DNA of 64,000 nt from Actinoalloteichus fjordicus (GCF_001941625.1 NZ_CP016076.1:124001-188000), one strand, 5' to 3'. Positions 39,351 through 48,450 are shown, numbered from the stretch's first letter. The notes: generated by a model not told the origin, from the sequence alone. Program-made: numbers and translations.

Positions 39351-40013
39351 GTGGACGACTCCTTTCACCAGGCAGTCGCCGACCTCGCCGCCTGGCAGCG
39401 CCTCGGACCCCTGTTGACCGATTATCTGCCCTTTCCCGCAGGCTCTCTGCGCCCGACCGCGATCGTCGCCCTGCTGGACGAGGTGCTGATCGGCGATCGC
39501 AGTGTCGTGGTCCAGTGCGGCAGCGGCTCCTCCTCGATCCTGTTGGCCAGGCTGCTGAGCAGGCGGGGCTTCGGGAGGCTGCTGGCGCTGGAGCATGACG
39601 AGCGGGCGGCGGCGTTCGTCACCAGCCAGTTACGGCGAGAACGGCTCTCCGAGGTGGCGAGGGTGGTGCACACGCCGTTGACTGCTCATCCGGCCGCCCT
39701 CGGCGGGCTCGCCTGGTATGAGCCGTCGGTCGTCTTCGAGATGGTGACGACCTTCGTCGACCGCAACGGCCTCGTCGACCTGCTGCTGGTGGACGGCCCG
39801 CCGAGCGCGGATCGAGGCCCGAGTCCGGACCTGTCGCGGTATCCCGCGCTGCCGGTGCTCCGGGGCGCGTTGTCGCCCGGTGCGACGGTGCTGGTGGACG
39901 ATGCGGATCGGCTGAGCGAACAGGCGGTGCTCGACCGCTGGTCGCGGGAGTTCGGTCTGCGGTTCCGCCACGACGAGACGGCCGGACTGGCCGTCGCCGT
40001 CGTGCGGATCTGA
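39351..40013 (+). CDS. Class I SAM-dependent methyltransferase-like protein
   Basis: This 220-residue Rossmann protein has the SAM-site signature Val-Gln-Cys-Gly-Ser-Gly-Ser-Ser-Ser-Ile-Leu-Leu-Ala, followed by Leu-Leu-Ala-Leu-Glu-His-Asp-Glu. Leu-Leu-Leu-Val-Asp-Gly-Pro-Pro and Leu-Val-Asp-Asp-Ala-Asp-Arg are also present. This resembles the O-methyltransferase/Methyltransf_24 type, but Cys replaces the usual first-motif Glu/Gly context. The substrate is unknown. Start is a GTG. Confidence 0.75.
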   Translation: MDDSFHQAVADLAAWQRLGPLLTDYLPFPAGSLRPTAIVALLDEVLIGDRSVVVQCGSGSSSILLARLLSRRGFGRLLALEHDERAAAFVTSQLRRERLSEVARVVHTPLTAHPAALGGLAWYEPSVVFEMVTTFVDRNGLVDLLLVDGPPSADRGPSPDLSRYPALPVLRGALSPGATVLVDDADRLSEQAVLDRWSREFGLRFRHDETAGLAVAVVRI

Positions 40014-40254
40014 CCGACCGAGCCTGTGCAGGCGACGGGCGCGCGAGCCGTATCGACGAGGAATGCCGCAGTGCCCCGCAGACGCGTTTCTGGCGGTGAC
40101 GTCGGTCCGTGGGCGTGCCGGGCAGGGCTGTCGCGCCACCCGATGCCGATGCCGCCCGGCTCGGAGCTCGCCCGGTGCGTCCACGACCGCCCGCCTGCAT
40201 TCCGCTGCGGACGCGCGTGACCGTGCCTGCCGACCGGACGCCCGCAGTCGGGAG

Positions 40255-41241
40255 TCAGCGGACCAGCAGCAGCTTCCCGACGACCCCGCCCGCCTCCAGC
40301 AGCTCGTGGGCGCGGGCGGCCTCGGCCAGCGGCACGCGATCCTGCACGACCGGCCGAATCCGCCCGTCCTCGACCAGCGGCCACAGCCGCTCGACGACCT
40401 CCGCGACGATCACCGCCTTGCCGCTCGGACCGGACACCGGGCGGGACCGCAGTCCCGTCGCGCTGATGCTCAGCCGCCTGGGGAGGAGCGCGGCGAGGTC
40501 GAGTTCGGCCTTCCTGCCGCCCTGCATCCCGATGATCACCAGCCGCCCGTCGGCTGCGAGGACGTCGATGTTGCGACTCAGGTACTTGGCACCCATGTTG
40601 TCCAGGACGACGTCCGCGCCATGCCCGTCGGTGGCCCGACGCACTTCGGCGACGAAGTCCTCCTGCCGGTGATCGATCGCGATGTCCGCGCCGAGTTCCC
40701 GGCATCGCGCGACACGATCGGCCGAGCCTGCCGTCACCGCGACCGTCGCGCCGAGGGCCTTGCCGAGCTGGATGGCGAAGGTGCCGATGCCGCTCGCGCC
40801 GCCGTGCACCAGCAGCACGTCGCCTGCCGTCAGCCTGCCGACGCCGACGATGTTGGACCACACGGTGCAGGCGACCTCGGGCAGTCCCGCCGCCGTGACC
40901 AGGTCGACGCCCTTCGGAACCGGCAGCACCTGGCCTGCCGGGACCGCCACCCGCTCGGCGTAGCCGCCGCCCGCGAGCAGCGCACAGACCTCGTCGCCGA
41001 CCTGCCAGTCGGTCACGTTCGCGCCGAGGGCGCTGATCACACCGGAGCACTCCAGGCCCGGGATCAGGGTGGCGCCCGACGGCGGGTCGTAGAAGCCCTG
41101 TCGCTGCATCAGATCGGCTCGGTTGACCGCGCTCGCCGCGACATCGATGACGACCTCGCCCGGTGCGGCGCTCGGGTCGGGCTGTTCGACCCATTCCAAC
41201 GTGTCGGGGCCGCCGGGCTCCCGGATCATGATCGCTCGCAT
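40255..41241 (-). CDS. NAD(P)H:quinone oxidoreductase, MDR/zeta-crystallin type (Rv3777-like)
   Basis: This 328-residue zinc-independent medium-chain oxidoreductase has the GroES-like N-domain (Asn-Arg-Ala-Asp-Leu-Met-Gln-Arg-Gln-Gly). The NADP-binding stretch is Val-His-Gly-Gly-Ala-Ser-Gly-Ile-Gly-Thr-Phe-Ala-Ile-Gln-Leu. It reduces quinones or enones with NADPH. The pairing with the Rv3778c-like gene mirrors the mycobacterial order. Confidence 0.9.
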   Translation of the reverse strand: MRAIMIREPGGPDTLEWVEQPDPSAAPGEVVIDVAASAVNRADLMQRQGFYDPPSGATLIPGLECSGVISALGANVTDWQVGDEVCALLAGGGYAERVAVPAGQVLPVPKGVDLVTAAGLPEVACTVWSNIVGVGRLTAGDVLLVHGGASGIGTFAIQLGKALGATVAVTAGSADRVARCRELGADIAIDHRQEDFVAEVRRATDGHGADVVLDNMGAKYLSRNIDVLAADGRLVIIGMQGGRKAELDLAALLPRRLSISATGLRSRPVSGPSGKAVIVAEVVERLWPLVEDGRIRPVVQDRVPLAEAARAHELLEAGGVVGKLLLVR

Positions 41242-41823
41242 CCCCTGACGCTAGTTGCTCCGGGCTGACCGAGCGTGCCGACGCCCGCCGAGGTCCGTAT
41301 GAAGTCGATGAACCGGCCGGAGTCGCAGTGATCGCCGCCCATGACCTTCGATCCGTGACGCGTGCGCGGTCTCGCGCTGCGCACCCTCCGGCTGGCGGCG
41401 CGCAGGCGACGACACCGGACTCCTCGAACTGATCGTCTGCGCCGAGTCCGGCATCCACCCACCGTCGGAGCTGTTGTCTCGCCGAACCCTCGTTCGCTCG
41501 TCGTCGGCCGCAGGCTCGGCTGTCTGCCAGGGACGGGGGAGTTCATGCTGCGGGGCGGCCCGACCGTCGAGCAGCGGTTGCGGCTCACCGCCACCTGGTT
41601 CCAGACCTCTCGGCCAGCCTGGACGACGGAGGTCACGGGATTCGCGGGCTGCGCGGCGATTCTCGGGGTGCGGACACGGCACGACCACCCTTGACTCGCC
41701 CAGATCCACCGACGAAGGTGACCAGCGGTGGCCGAGTCCGTCCCCCAGCGTGACGTCGACGGTGCGGCCGCCGTCCACTGCCGGGTCCTACACCTGTACT
41801 GGTCACACTGAGGGGAATCGTCT
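41242..41823. other. Gene-free stretch of 0.58 kb
   Basis: No reading frame here resembles a protein family, and the open frames are Arg-rich as expected by chance. The last 60 bases before 41824 should carry the M28 peptidase promoter. A degraded gene is possible but nothing specific can be named. Confidence 0.45.
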
Positions 41824-43344
41824 ATGTCGATCACCAGAAGCGGCGCCAGACCCGCCGCCGTCGTCCTCGCCGCTTGTCTGGGTCTCGGGCTGGTGGTCTC
41901 GCCCGCCGTCGCGGATCAGCAGGACACTTTCGCGGTGCGCTCCCTGCCGCAGGACGTGGCGAACTCCGTCAACCTGACGGGCGTCAACCGCCACCTGATC
42001 GCCTTGCAGCGGATCGCCGAGCAGAACGGCGGCACCAGGGCAGACGGGGAGCCGGGCTACGACGCGAGCGTCGAGTACGTGGTGGGCAGGCTCCGGGCCG
42101 CGGGCTACGACGTGAGCACCCCCGAGTTCGACTACGAGCTCTTCGTCGCCACGACGGAGCGGCTCGCCGTGGCAGGGGAGAGCGTCGAGGTCGAGGCGCT
42201 GGAGTACACGCCGAGCACCGCGGAGGGCGGGATCACCGCGCCGCTGGCAGTGCTGCCCGCAGGCTCGGAGCTGGGCTGCACCCCCGAGGACTACGCAGGC
42301 GTCGAGGCAGCGGGCAGCGTCCTGCTGATCCGTCGGGGCGAGTGCGACTTCGCGCTGAAGGCGCGACTGGCCTCTGAGGCGGGCGCGGCGGCGGCGCTGA
42401 TCGCCAACAACGCGGAGGGCTCGCTGAGCGGCACGCTCGGCGACCCGTCGCTGGCGACCATCCCGACCGGTGGAGTGACGCGCGCCGAGGGCGACGCACT
42501 CTTCTCCCAGGCGGGCGACGAGGTCGACTTCGAGCTGATCGCGGGCTTCGAGACCAGGACCAGCCGCAACGTCATCGCCCAGACCCGCACCGGCCGGACC
42601 GACAACGTGGTGCTCGCCGGGGCACACCTCGACTCGGTGTACGCGGGCATCAACGACAACGGCACCGGCTCGGCCGGTCTGCTCGAGACGGCGATCCAGC
42701 TTGGCGGCGCGCCCGACGTCGACAACGCGGTGCGCTTCGCCTGGTGGGGCGCGGAAGAACTCGGACTGCACGGCTCTACCGAGTACGTCCGCTCCCTGGA
42801 CTTCGAGCAGCAGCTGGACATCGCGCTGTACCTGAACTTCGACATGATCGGCTCGCCGAACGCCGGCTACTTCGTCCTCGACGGCGACGGGTCGGAGGGT
42901 CTGTCCGCACCGGGTCCGTACGGATCGGCGCAGATCGAACAGGCCTTCGTCGACTACTTCTCCGACGGCGGCGTCGAGACGGAGGGCTCGGACTTCAGCG
43001 GGCGATCCGACTACGCCGAGTTCATCGCGGTTGGCATCCCCTCCGGTGGTCTGTTCACCGGCGCGGAGGGACTCAAGACCGAGGAGCAGGCCGAGAAGTG
43101 GGGCGGTGTCGCGGGTGAGGCCTACGACCCGAACTACCACTTCCCGGAGGATGACCTCGGCAACGTCGACCGGGTCGCTCTGGAGCGCAACGCCAAGGCC
43201 GTCGCCTACGTGACCGCGGCATACGGCGAGAGCACCGAGACGGTGAACGGCGTGCCGCCGCGCGCCGAGCGGGCTGCGGTCCGGGCGGCGACGCGTTCGA
43301 CGGCGTCCTCGCCCGCCGACCGGGCGGACCTCGTCACGAGCTGA
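41824..43344 (+). CDS. Secreted M28-family zinc aminopeptidase with PA domain
   Basis: This 506-residue exoenzyme has a Sec signal peptide (about 30 residues, ending Ala-Val-Ala-Asp). A PA insert domain (about 135-235) precedes the M28 catalytic domain. The zinc ligands are visible as Gly-Ala-His-Leu-Asp-Ser-Val, Gly-Ile-Asn-Asp-Asn-Gly-Thr-Gly-Ser, Ala-Glu-Glu-Leu-Gly, Asn-Phe-Asp-Met-Ile and Tyr-His-Phe-Pro-Glu-Asp-Asp. It should remove N-terminal residues from peptides outside the cell. A strong hairpin follows the gene. Confidence 0.93.
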   Translation: MSITRSGARPAAVVLAACLGLGLVVSPAVADQQDTFAVRSLPQDVANSVNLTGVNRHLIALQRIAEQNGGTRADGEPGYDASVEYVVGRLRAAGYDVSTPEFDYELFVATTERLAVAGESVEVEALEYTPSTAEGGITAPLAVLPAGSELGCTPEDYAGVEAAGSVLLIRRGECDFALKARLASEAGAAAALIANNAEGSLSGTLGDPSLATIPTGGVTRAEGDALFSQAGDEVDFELIAGFETRTSRNVIAQTRTGRTDNVVLAGAHLDSVYAGINDNGTGSAGLLETAIQLGGAPDVDNAVRFAWWGAEELGLHGSTEYVRSLDFEQQLDIALYLNFDMIGSPNAGYFVLDGDGSEGLSAPGPYGSAQIEQAFVDYFSDGGVETEGSDFSGRSDYAEFIAVGIPSGGLFTGAEGLKTEEQAEKWGGVAGEAYDPNYHFPEDDLGNVDRVALERNAKAVAYVTAAYGESTETVNGVPPRAERAAVRAATRSTASSPADRADLVTS

Positions 43345-43396
43345 GCCTGCTCGAGACGCCGGGCGCGGGACTACCCGGTCGCGGGACGCGACGATG

Positions 43397-43439
43397 ACGG
43401 CTCGGCGCCGAGAATCCTTCCGACTCGGCGCCGAGCCGT
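43397..43439 (+). terminator. Hairpin terminator after the M28 peptidase
   Basis: A perfect 16-bp stem (43397-43412 with 43424-43439) with an 11-base loop lies 52 bp past the stop. Confidence 0.75.
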
Positions 43440-43619
43440 TTCGCGTCGCCGCCCGATCGCCGTCCCTGCCATCGTCGGTGATCGAGTGCCGAGGAGCACA
43501 TCGCCCGTTCACCTCCGTGTCCTCCCGACGTCGCGTCGTTCTGTCAGGGTCAGGCCGCGACCGGGTGGGTCGCCTGCGTGCGGTCGAGCGGCCTCGGGCG
43601 GGTGGAACAAGGGCAGGGA

Positions 43620-44915
43620 GTGGCCGTGGGTCTCCGAGTCAGGCGCGGCGCAGTGGGATCTGCGGCGATACTCAGTGCCGTGGCGATCAGCATCGGAGCG
43701 GCCGCGGGCGGTGCGACCGCCGTGGCGTCGACGGCGTCGTTCTCGGCAGGCCCGGACACGAGCACCATGGCGGCCGACGGCGCCGCCCGCCCGACGCTGC
43801 CCGGCGCGACGCGGTTCGCGACCTTCAACGCCTCGCTGAATCGGCCCGCCGACGGCGAACTGCTCGCCGACCTGAGCGCTCCCGGTGACCAGCAGGCCGC
43901 CCAGATCGCCGAGGTCATCCAGCGGAATCGGCCCGACGTCGTGCTGCTCAACGAGTTCGACCACGTCGAGGGCGGTGCGGCCGTCGAGGCCTTCCAACGG
44001 AACTACCTGGCCGTCGGGCAACAGGGCGCGCGGGGAATCGACTACCCCTATGCCTACACGGCGCCGGTGAACACCGGGGTGCCCAGCGGGTTCGACCTCA
44101 ACCGAGACGGCGAGATCGGCGGCCCCGACGACGCACTCGGCTTCGGCGCGTTCCCCGGTCAGTACGGCATGGTCGTCCTGTCCCGCCACCCCATCGACCT
44201 CGACGCGGTGCGCACCTTCCAGAACTTCCGCTGGCGGGACATGCCCGGTGCGCTGCTGCCTGACGACGTCGAGACCCCGGAGCCGTCGGACTGGTACTCG
44301 CCGGAGGCGCTGGACGTACTGCCGCTGTCGTCGAAGTCGCACTGGGACGTGCCGATCCGCATCGGCTCGCAGACGGTGCACTTCCTGGTCTCCCACCCGA
44401 CACCCCCTGCCTTCGACGGTCCGGAGGGGCGCAACCGGCTGCGCAACCACGACGAGATCCGATTCTGGGCCGACTACGTCACCCCCGGCCTCGGCGAGTA
44501 CGCCTACGACGACCAGGGTGGACGGGGCGGGCTGCCTGCGGGCGCCCGGTTCGTCGTCGCGGGCGACCAGAACGCCGACCCGATGGACGGCGACGGCGAG
44601 CCCGGCGCGATCGCGCAACTGCTGGACGCCCCCACGCTGGTCGATCCGTGGCCGGGCAGCCTCGGTGCGATTCGTGCGGCCTGGGAGCAGGGCGGCGCCA
44701 ACCGGGAGCATCGCGGCCTGTCGTGGTTCGACACCGCCGACTTCAACGACGAGAGCCCCGGAAATCTCCGAGTCGACTACGTGCTGCCCTCTCGGCGGCT
44801 GGTCCCGGTGGGCAGCGGGGTGTTCTGGCCGCTGCCGGAGTCTCCGCTCAGCAGACTCAACTCGGCCTCTGACCACCACCTCGTCTGGGTCGATGTCCTG
44901 GCTTCTCGGGGCTGA
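43620..44915 (+). CDS. Secreted endonuclease/exonuclease/phosphatase-family protein
   Basis: This protein of about 431 residues has a signal peptide (Val-Gly-Ser-Ala-Ala-Ile-Leu-Ser-Ala-Val-Ala...). The EEP fold follows: Thr-Phe-Asn-Ala-Ser-Leu-Asn (metal Asn), Leu-Leu-Asn-Glu-Phe-Asp (metal Glu), Ser-His-Pro-Thr-Pro-Pro-Ala-Phe-Asp, Gly-Asp-Gln-Asn-Ala-Asp-Pro and a final Asp-His-His-Leu-Val-Trp (catalytic His). It could cleave phosphodiester or phosphomonoester bonds in nucleic acids, lipids or phytate outside the cell. The start is GTG 43620 or GTG 43626; AGGGCAGGG upstream suits either. Confidence 0.85.
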   Translation: MAVGLRVRRGAVGSAAILSAVAISIGAAAGGATAVASTASFSAGPDTSTMAADGAARPTLPGATRFATFNASLNRPADGELLADLSAPGDQQAAQIAEVIQRNRPDVVLLNEFDHVEGGAAVEAFQRNYLAVGQQGARGIDYPYAYTAPVNTGVPSGFDLNRDGEIGGPDDALGFGAFPGQYGMVVLSRHPIDLDAVRTFQNFRWRDMPGALLPDDVETPEPSDWYSPEALDVLPLSSKSHWDVPIRIGSQTVHFLVSHPTPPAFDGPEGRNRLRNHDEIRFWADYVTPGLGEYAYDDQGGRGGLPAGARFVVAGDQNADPMDGDGEPGAIAQLLDAPTLVDPWPGSLGAIRAAWEQGGANREHRGLSWFDTADFNDESPGNLRVDYVLPSRRLVPVGSGVFWPLPESPLSRLNSASDHHLVWVDVLASRG

Positions 44916-45527
44916 ACCGAGGCCGGTGCCGAGGCGCGTCGCTGCTCGGCCGGTCGCGACTCGGACCCGTCCCGGTTCGTCACCGGGCGCGCGGTGTCCC
45001 GCCGTGCGTGCGATGCGGTGCGAACGGGTGCCGTCGCGGCACAGCACCCGAGAGTGCGGGGTGGCGTCGTCGACCCTGGGGCCGACCGCGCTGCGAACCG
45101 GATCACCGGTAGCGGAGCGGGTTGAGCAGGGCGGTTCGGTGTCCGGATGCGCTACGCCAGGCGGGTGAACCTTTCGGCCCGATGCAGGCGGAGCCCTCGA
45201 GGGGGTCGTCGACCCTGCCTCGGCCGGGAGTTCATGGCGGGCCCGAGCGGCGTGACAGGCATGGAAACGCCTCGGCGACCAGGGCCGAGCCGGCCGAGCT
45301 GTGCTGGTACGGCTTGCCTGCGGGGCTCGCGGGCAGGCCGCGGTCCGCACTGCCCGTCACCCTGCGTGGGCTCGACGAAGAGATCGTCCGCACGCGGACC
45401 GGGAGCAGGCGGGCAGCCTCAGCCGCCTGGCCCCCTGCTCCATTCGTTGAGCTCCGTACCCTCGACCCGAGCCAGTTCATGTGCGGAGAGTAGTTGAACG
45501 GTGACTGTGAGCGGAGGTGGATCGTCC
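44916..45527. other. Gene-free stretch of 0.6 kb
   Basis: Frames here are short or random-looking. Nothing is recognised apart from the MarR promoter region at the right end. Confidence 0.45.
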
Positions 45528-45544
45528 GGTTCCGAGCCGGAACC
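45528..45544 (+). promoter_or_regulatory. Palindromic operator candidate for the MarR regulator
   Basis: A perfect inverted repeat GGTTCC-N5-GGAACC lies just upstream of an AATAAC -10-like box and 12 bp before the MarR start. Such a position is typical for autorepression. Confidence 0.55.
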
Positions 45545-45555
45545 AATAACCTGGG

Positions 45556-46038
45556 GTGGTGACATCTGGAACGCAGGTCGAGCCGAAATGGCTCGACGAC
45601 GATGAGATGCGGGCCTGGCGGAACTACGTCGTCGGCAGCTCCCTGTTGGAATACCACCTGCATCGCGAGTTGCAGGATGCACACGATCTGGCCTTGGCCG
45701 ACTACGAAATCCTGGTCCGGCTCTCCGAACGAGCCGACCGCCGGATGCGGATGAGCGAACTCGCAGCCGAGGTGGCCTCCTCGAAGAGCCGGGTGTCGCA
45801 CCAGATATCGCGCCTCCAGCACGCGGGCCTGGTGCACCGGATCGAATGCCCCAGCGACGGCCGAGGCGTCTTCGCCGTGCTCACCGAGCGCGGCCATGAC
45901 GTCCTGACGAAGGCCGCGCCGACCCATGTCGACGGTGTCCGCAGGCATCTGATCGACCTGCTCGACGGTGAGGAGCAGGCCGTCCTCGGTCGAGTCTTCG
46001 CGCGCGTCACGCAACGACTGGGCGGGGAGCGGGGCTGA
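45556..46038 (+). CDS. MarR-family transcriptional regulator
   Basis: This 160-residue winged-helix dimer-forming regulator shows the family pattern Ala-Asp-Tyr-Glu-Ile-Leu-Val-Arg-Leu-Ser, Met-Ser-Glu-Leu-Ala. The recognition helix is Ser-Lys-Ser-Arg-Val-Ser-His-Gln-Ile-Ser-Arg-Leu and the wing Cys-Pro-Ser-Asp-Gly-Arg-Gly. The start is GTG 45556 or 45559, close behind a -10-like box, so probably leaderless. The GGTTCC palindrome upstream suggests autoregulation. The ligand is unknown. Confidence 0.92.
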   Translation: MVTSGTQVEPKWLDDDEMRAWRNYVVGSSLLEYHLHRELQDAHDLALADYEILVRLSERADRRMRMSELAAEVASSKSRVSHQISRLQHAGLVHRIECPSDGRGVFAVLTERGHDVLTKAAPTHVDGVRRHLIDLLDGEEQAVLGRVFARVTQRLGGERG

Positions 46039-46066
46039 GCGGGCATTGACTACTCTGCAACACAGA

Positions 46067-46151
46067 GGAAGCGTGGCAGAGCGGCCGAATGCACCCGCCT
46101 TGAAAGCGGGAGACCTTCACGGGTCCGGGGGTTCAAATCCCTCCGCTTCCG
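46067..46151 (+). tRNA. tRNA-Ser (anticodon TGA)
   Basis: The acceptor arm GGAAGCG pairs with CGCTTCC, with a G discriminator. The anticodon stem CCCGC/GCGGG holds loop CTTGAAA (anticodon TGA). The long variable arm and T-arm GGGGGTTCAAATCCC are clear. CCA is not encoded. Its 3' part is the attachment site of the integrated element that follows. Confidence 0.95.
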
Positions 46152-46152
46152 C
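46097..46152 (+). repeat. attL: 56-bp core inside tRNA-Ser(TGA)
   Basis: This stretch runs from the 5' anticodon stem to one base past the tRNA 3' end. It is identical to 50295-50350; after one mismatch a further GGTCAC also matches. Confidence 0.92.
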
Positions 46153-46201
46153 AGGTCACGCGGAGTGCGGTGACCTCAGGCAGATCACCGCACCCGCCCC
46201 C

Positions 46202-46224
46202 GTGTAGCAACGGGTGTAGCAACG
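46202..46224 (+). repeat. Tandem TGTAGCAAC motif near attL
   Basis: GTGTAGCAAC-GG-GTGTAGCAACG-type double motif lies 50 bp inside the left end. The same 23-bp pattern occurs near the right end with one mismatch. It is a candidate integrase arm-binding site. Confidence 0.65.
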
Positions 46225-46227
46225 TCT

Positions 46228-46333
46228 TCAGGCCAGTTCGTCCGATAGCCGGGTGAGGGCCTGTCGCTTGTCGTCGAGCGAGACGTGAGCGTAGATGGTC
46301 ATGGTGACGTTGATGGTCGGGGTTGTCGTGACT
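46228..46333 (-). pseudogene. int: Remnant of tyrosine integrase, C-terminal 35 codons
   Basis: Reading the minus strand gives Thr-Ile-Asn-Val-Thr-Met-Thr-Ile-Tyr-Ala-His-Val-Ser-Leu-Asp-Asp-Lys-Arg, then Leu-Ser-Asp-Glu-Leu-Ala and TGA. This is the end of actinobacterial phage-type integrases, including the catalytic Tyr (codon 46291-46293). Upstream, Ser-His-Asp-Asn-Pro is in another frame because of one extra G near 46318. The rest of the gene is gone and the scrap abuts the traB stop. The place next to attL fits the int gene of AICEs. Confidence 0.82.
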
Positions 46334-46335
46334 GG

Positions 46336-47852
46336 TCATGCCGCCTCACCCCGCACCACCGAGCCGGAGTCCGCGTCATCGGAGCGGACCGGGAAGGCGT
46401 GCACCGTCGCCGAGACATCCTCGGCCGAAGCGGGTCCGGTGACGTAGTCGACGAGTCGATCCAGGTCGGTATCGGTGACGTGGAACGCGCGGACGCGGAG
46501 GGGTTCGCGTCGGTCGGTGTACTTCACCCACGCCACGCCCGGAGTCGTCTCTGAAATCTCGTGAGCAGCCGCGCCACGTTCCCGGACGCCGTCGCCCAAG
46601 ACCATGTCCACCTGGCCGGGTTCGTCGACTCGCAGGGCGATCCGGGTGGGGAAGAGATGCCGGAAGGAGAGGACGTCCTTACGAGGGTCTTGCAACTCGC
46701 CGATGACGCAGACAGCGGGTGCGCGGCCTTGGGAGGTGATGGTCTGCAAGGCGGAGTTGGCGCGTTCTTTGAGTTTGCGGTCGGTCTGGTAGGCCACGAC
46801 ATCGGCCAACTCATCGACCACCAGGAGCAGGAACGGCTGACCGCAGTCGACAGACCACCCCCGCCGCTGGCCCCGGAACGACTCGGCCCGCTGCTTCACC
46901 TCGGCCGCGACCTCTTCCAGCAGCTCGACGGCGGCAAGTCCGTTGTCGAACACCAGGCGGTGGAACAGGTCGGGGGCCCTGCCGAGTTCCATCCGCCCTT
47001 CGGGTCGATCCTGTAGACCCGGACCAGTCCCGAGCGCAGGAGTGGGGCGAGGGACCAGAGCAGGGACCAGACCACCGAGGCCTTACCCGCCCCGGTCGCG
47101 CCGACGGCAAGGATGTGGGAGCCGAGGAGTCGGAGTAGCCACGGGCGGCCGGACTCGGTGAGTCCGACGGGGACTCGTTGTAGGTCGCGGGTGGTGAATC
47201 CGGCGGTGGTCTCGGTGGTGTTCGGGAGCGCGGGTGTGGACATCGGCCAGGCCAAGGGGTCGCCGTGCAGCAGGTCCAGGACGATCCGGCGAGGACCGAT
47301 CACCCGGACGCGACAGGACCGGGCGCCGAAGGAGTGCGCGAGTGCTTCCGCGCAGGTCTCGAACTCGCCGGGAGCCTGCCCGTGGAGCAGTTGCACGGTG
47401 ACCCGGTCGCGCCACCCGTCGGCACGGACCCGAACGAAGGTCGGGACGTGGGTCTTGCGTTCCACCGTGCGTTCGAGGTGGCAGAACCGCATCGTCCGAT
47501 GCCATACCGGTGCGTACACGGTCAGCCGTCGCCACTCCGTGCGCACCTCGCCGAGGACCAGGCGCACGAACGACGGCCGGAACCGCCACCACCAGCCGAG
47601 CAGCACCAAGGCCAACACCGCACCGAGGACCAGGGCGACGGTCCAACCCCACCACGGCCCGACCACGACGAGCACCAGGACCACGAAGGCCACGACCGGA
47701 TACCGGGCGGCCTTCCGCAGGACGACTGTCACCAGCCACACCGCGAGGCCGACGGCCAGGAACGGCACGGCCAGGACTAGTGCCCATCGGGGCGAGTGGG
47801 TCCACCACGGCACCGAGGCCGGGCGACTTCCAGGGGTGCGGGGTCGATCCAC
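46336..47852 (-). pseudogene. TraB/FtsK-SpoIIIE-type DNA translocase, frameshifted
   Basis: The upstream part (47852 to about 46993) has an N-terminal pair of membrane helices (residues 23-95). It then has a Walker A Gly-Ala-Thr-Gly-Ala-Gly-Lys-Ala-Ser and Tyr-Arg-Ile-Asp-Pro-Lys-Gly-Gly. The sequence continues in the next frame from 46992 with Met-Glu-Leu-Gly-Arg-Ala-Pro-Asp-Leu-Phe and Walker B Leu-Leu-Leu-Val-Val-Asp-Glu-Leu. Adding one base at about 46993 restores one protein of about 504 residues. Intact TraB pumps double-stranded DNA between mycelial cells. This copy is probably dead unless the shift is a sequencing error. Confidence 0.85.
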
Positions 47853-47861
47853 CTGCTGCGT

Positions 47862-48019
47862 TCAGGCATCCCGACCACCCCGCCCCGTGGTGTTCACGGC
47901 CGGGCCGAAGTTGAGTGGCAGCCACCCGAGGCAGCGCAGGCAGGTGGTGTGGCCGGGGCGAACTTGCCGAACTTGTGGCAGGCAGCGGGTAGGACGACCA
48001 GACGCGGTGCGGTGGGCAT
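47862..48019 (-). pseudogene. Small zinc-ribbon-like (CxxC) element gene, frameshifted
   Basis: An ATG at 48019, eight bases after the pra stop, starts Met-Pro-Thr-Ala-Pro-Arg-Leu-Val-Val-Leu-Pro-Ala-Ala-Cys-His-Lys-Phe-Gly-Lys. Then the frame slips near 47961. In the next frame Arg-Pro-Gly-His-Thr-Thr-Cys-Leu-Arg-Cys-Leu-Gly-Trp-Leu-Pro-Leu-Asn-Phe-Gly follows to the stop at 47862. Restoring one base gives a 52-residue protein with a CxxC pair. The place between pra and traB fits a transfer-operon small gene. Function unknown. Confidence 0.6.
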
Positions 48020-48027
48020 GAAGGTCG

Positions 48028-48450
48028 TCACGCCGCCACCCGCCCGGACTCGCCGGACTGACCGCCCTTGCCACCGGCAGGCTTGGCCCCGGTGTTCGCC
48101 GAGTGCATCGACGCCGCCCGCAGACTGAACGCCACCCGACCGTTCTGCTCATAGGCCGTCGCGGTCAACCCCTCGAAGAACGCCGGGCGAAACGGCGTCC
48201 CCGGCAACACCTCCGGCGGGACCGGCTGCACGTCCGCAGCGATCTTCACCACCACGCCGGTGTTCCGACCGTTCGCCGACGGGTCGGTGACCTGCACGTT
48301 CCACACCGGCTTGCCGCTGACCTTGTCCTTGGCCGGCCGCCGCTGACCGTTGTCGAAGTCCATCCCCTGTTCGACACCCAGCACGAACGCCCCCTCCGGG
48401 AACACGTCGTCGAAGGGCACCGCAAACCGGTAACCGTTGGGCACTGCCAT
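48028..48450 (-). CDS. Pra-like activator of element replication, integration and excision
   Basis: This 140-residue protein begins Met-Ala-Val-Pro-Asn-Gly-Tyr-Arg-Phe and contains Val-Phe-Pro-Glu-Gly-Ala-Phe-Val, Lys-Val-Ser-Gly-Lys-Pro-Val-Trp-Asn-Val-Gln-Val and Val-Pro-Pro-Glu-Val-Leu-Pro-Gly-Thr-Pro-Phe-Arg-Pro. This pattern matches the family named for pSAM2 Pra. A GGAGAG site precedes the ATG; the GntR operator candidates lie 31-66 bp upstream. In pSAM2, KorSA represses pra to keep the element silent. The C-terminal tail is Gly/Ser-rich. Confidence 0.68.
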   Translation of the reverse strand: MAVPNGYRFAVPFDDVFPEGAFVLGVEQGMDFDNGQRRPAKDKVSGKPVWNVQVTDPSANGRNTGVVVKIAADVQPVPPEVLPGTPFRPAFFEGLTATAYEQNGRVAFSLRAASMHSANTGAKPAGGKGGQSGESGRVAA

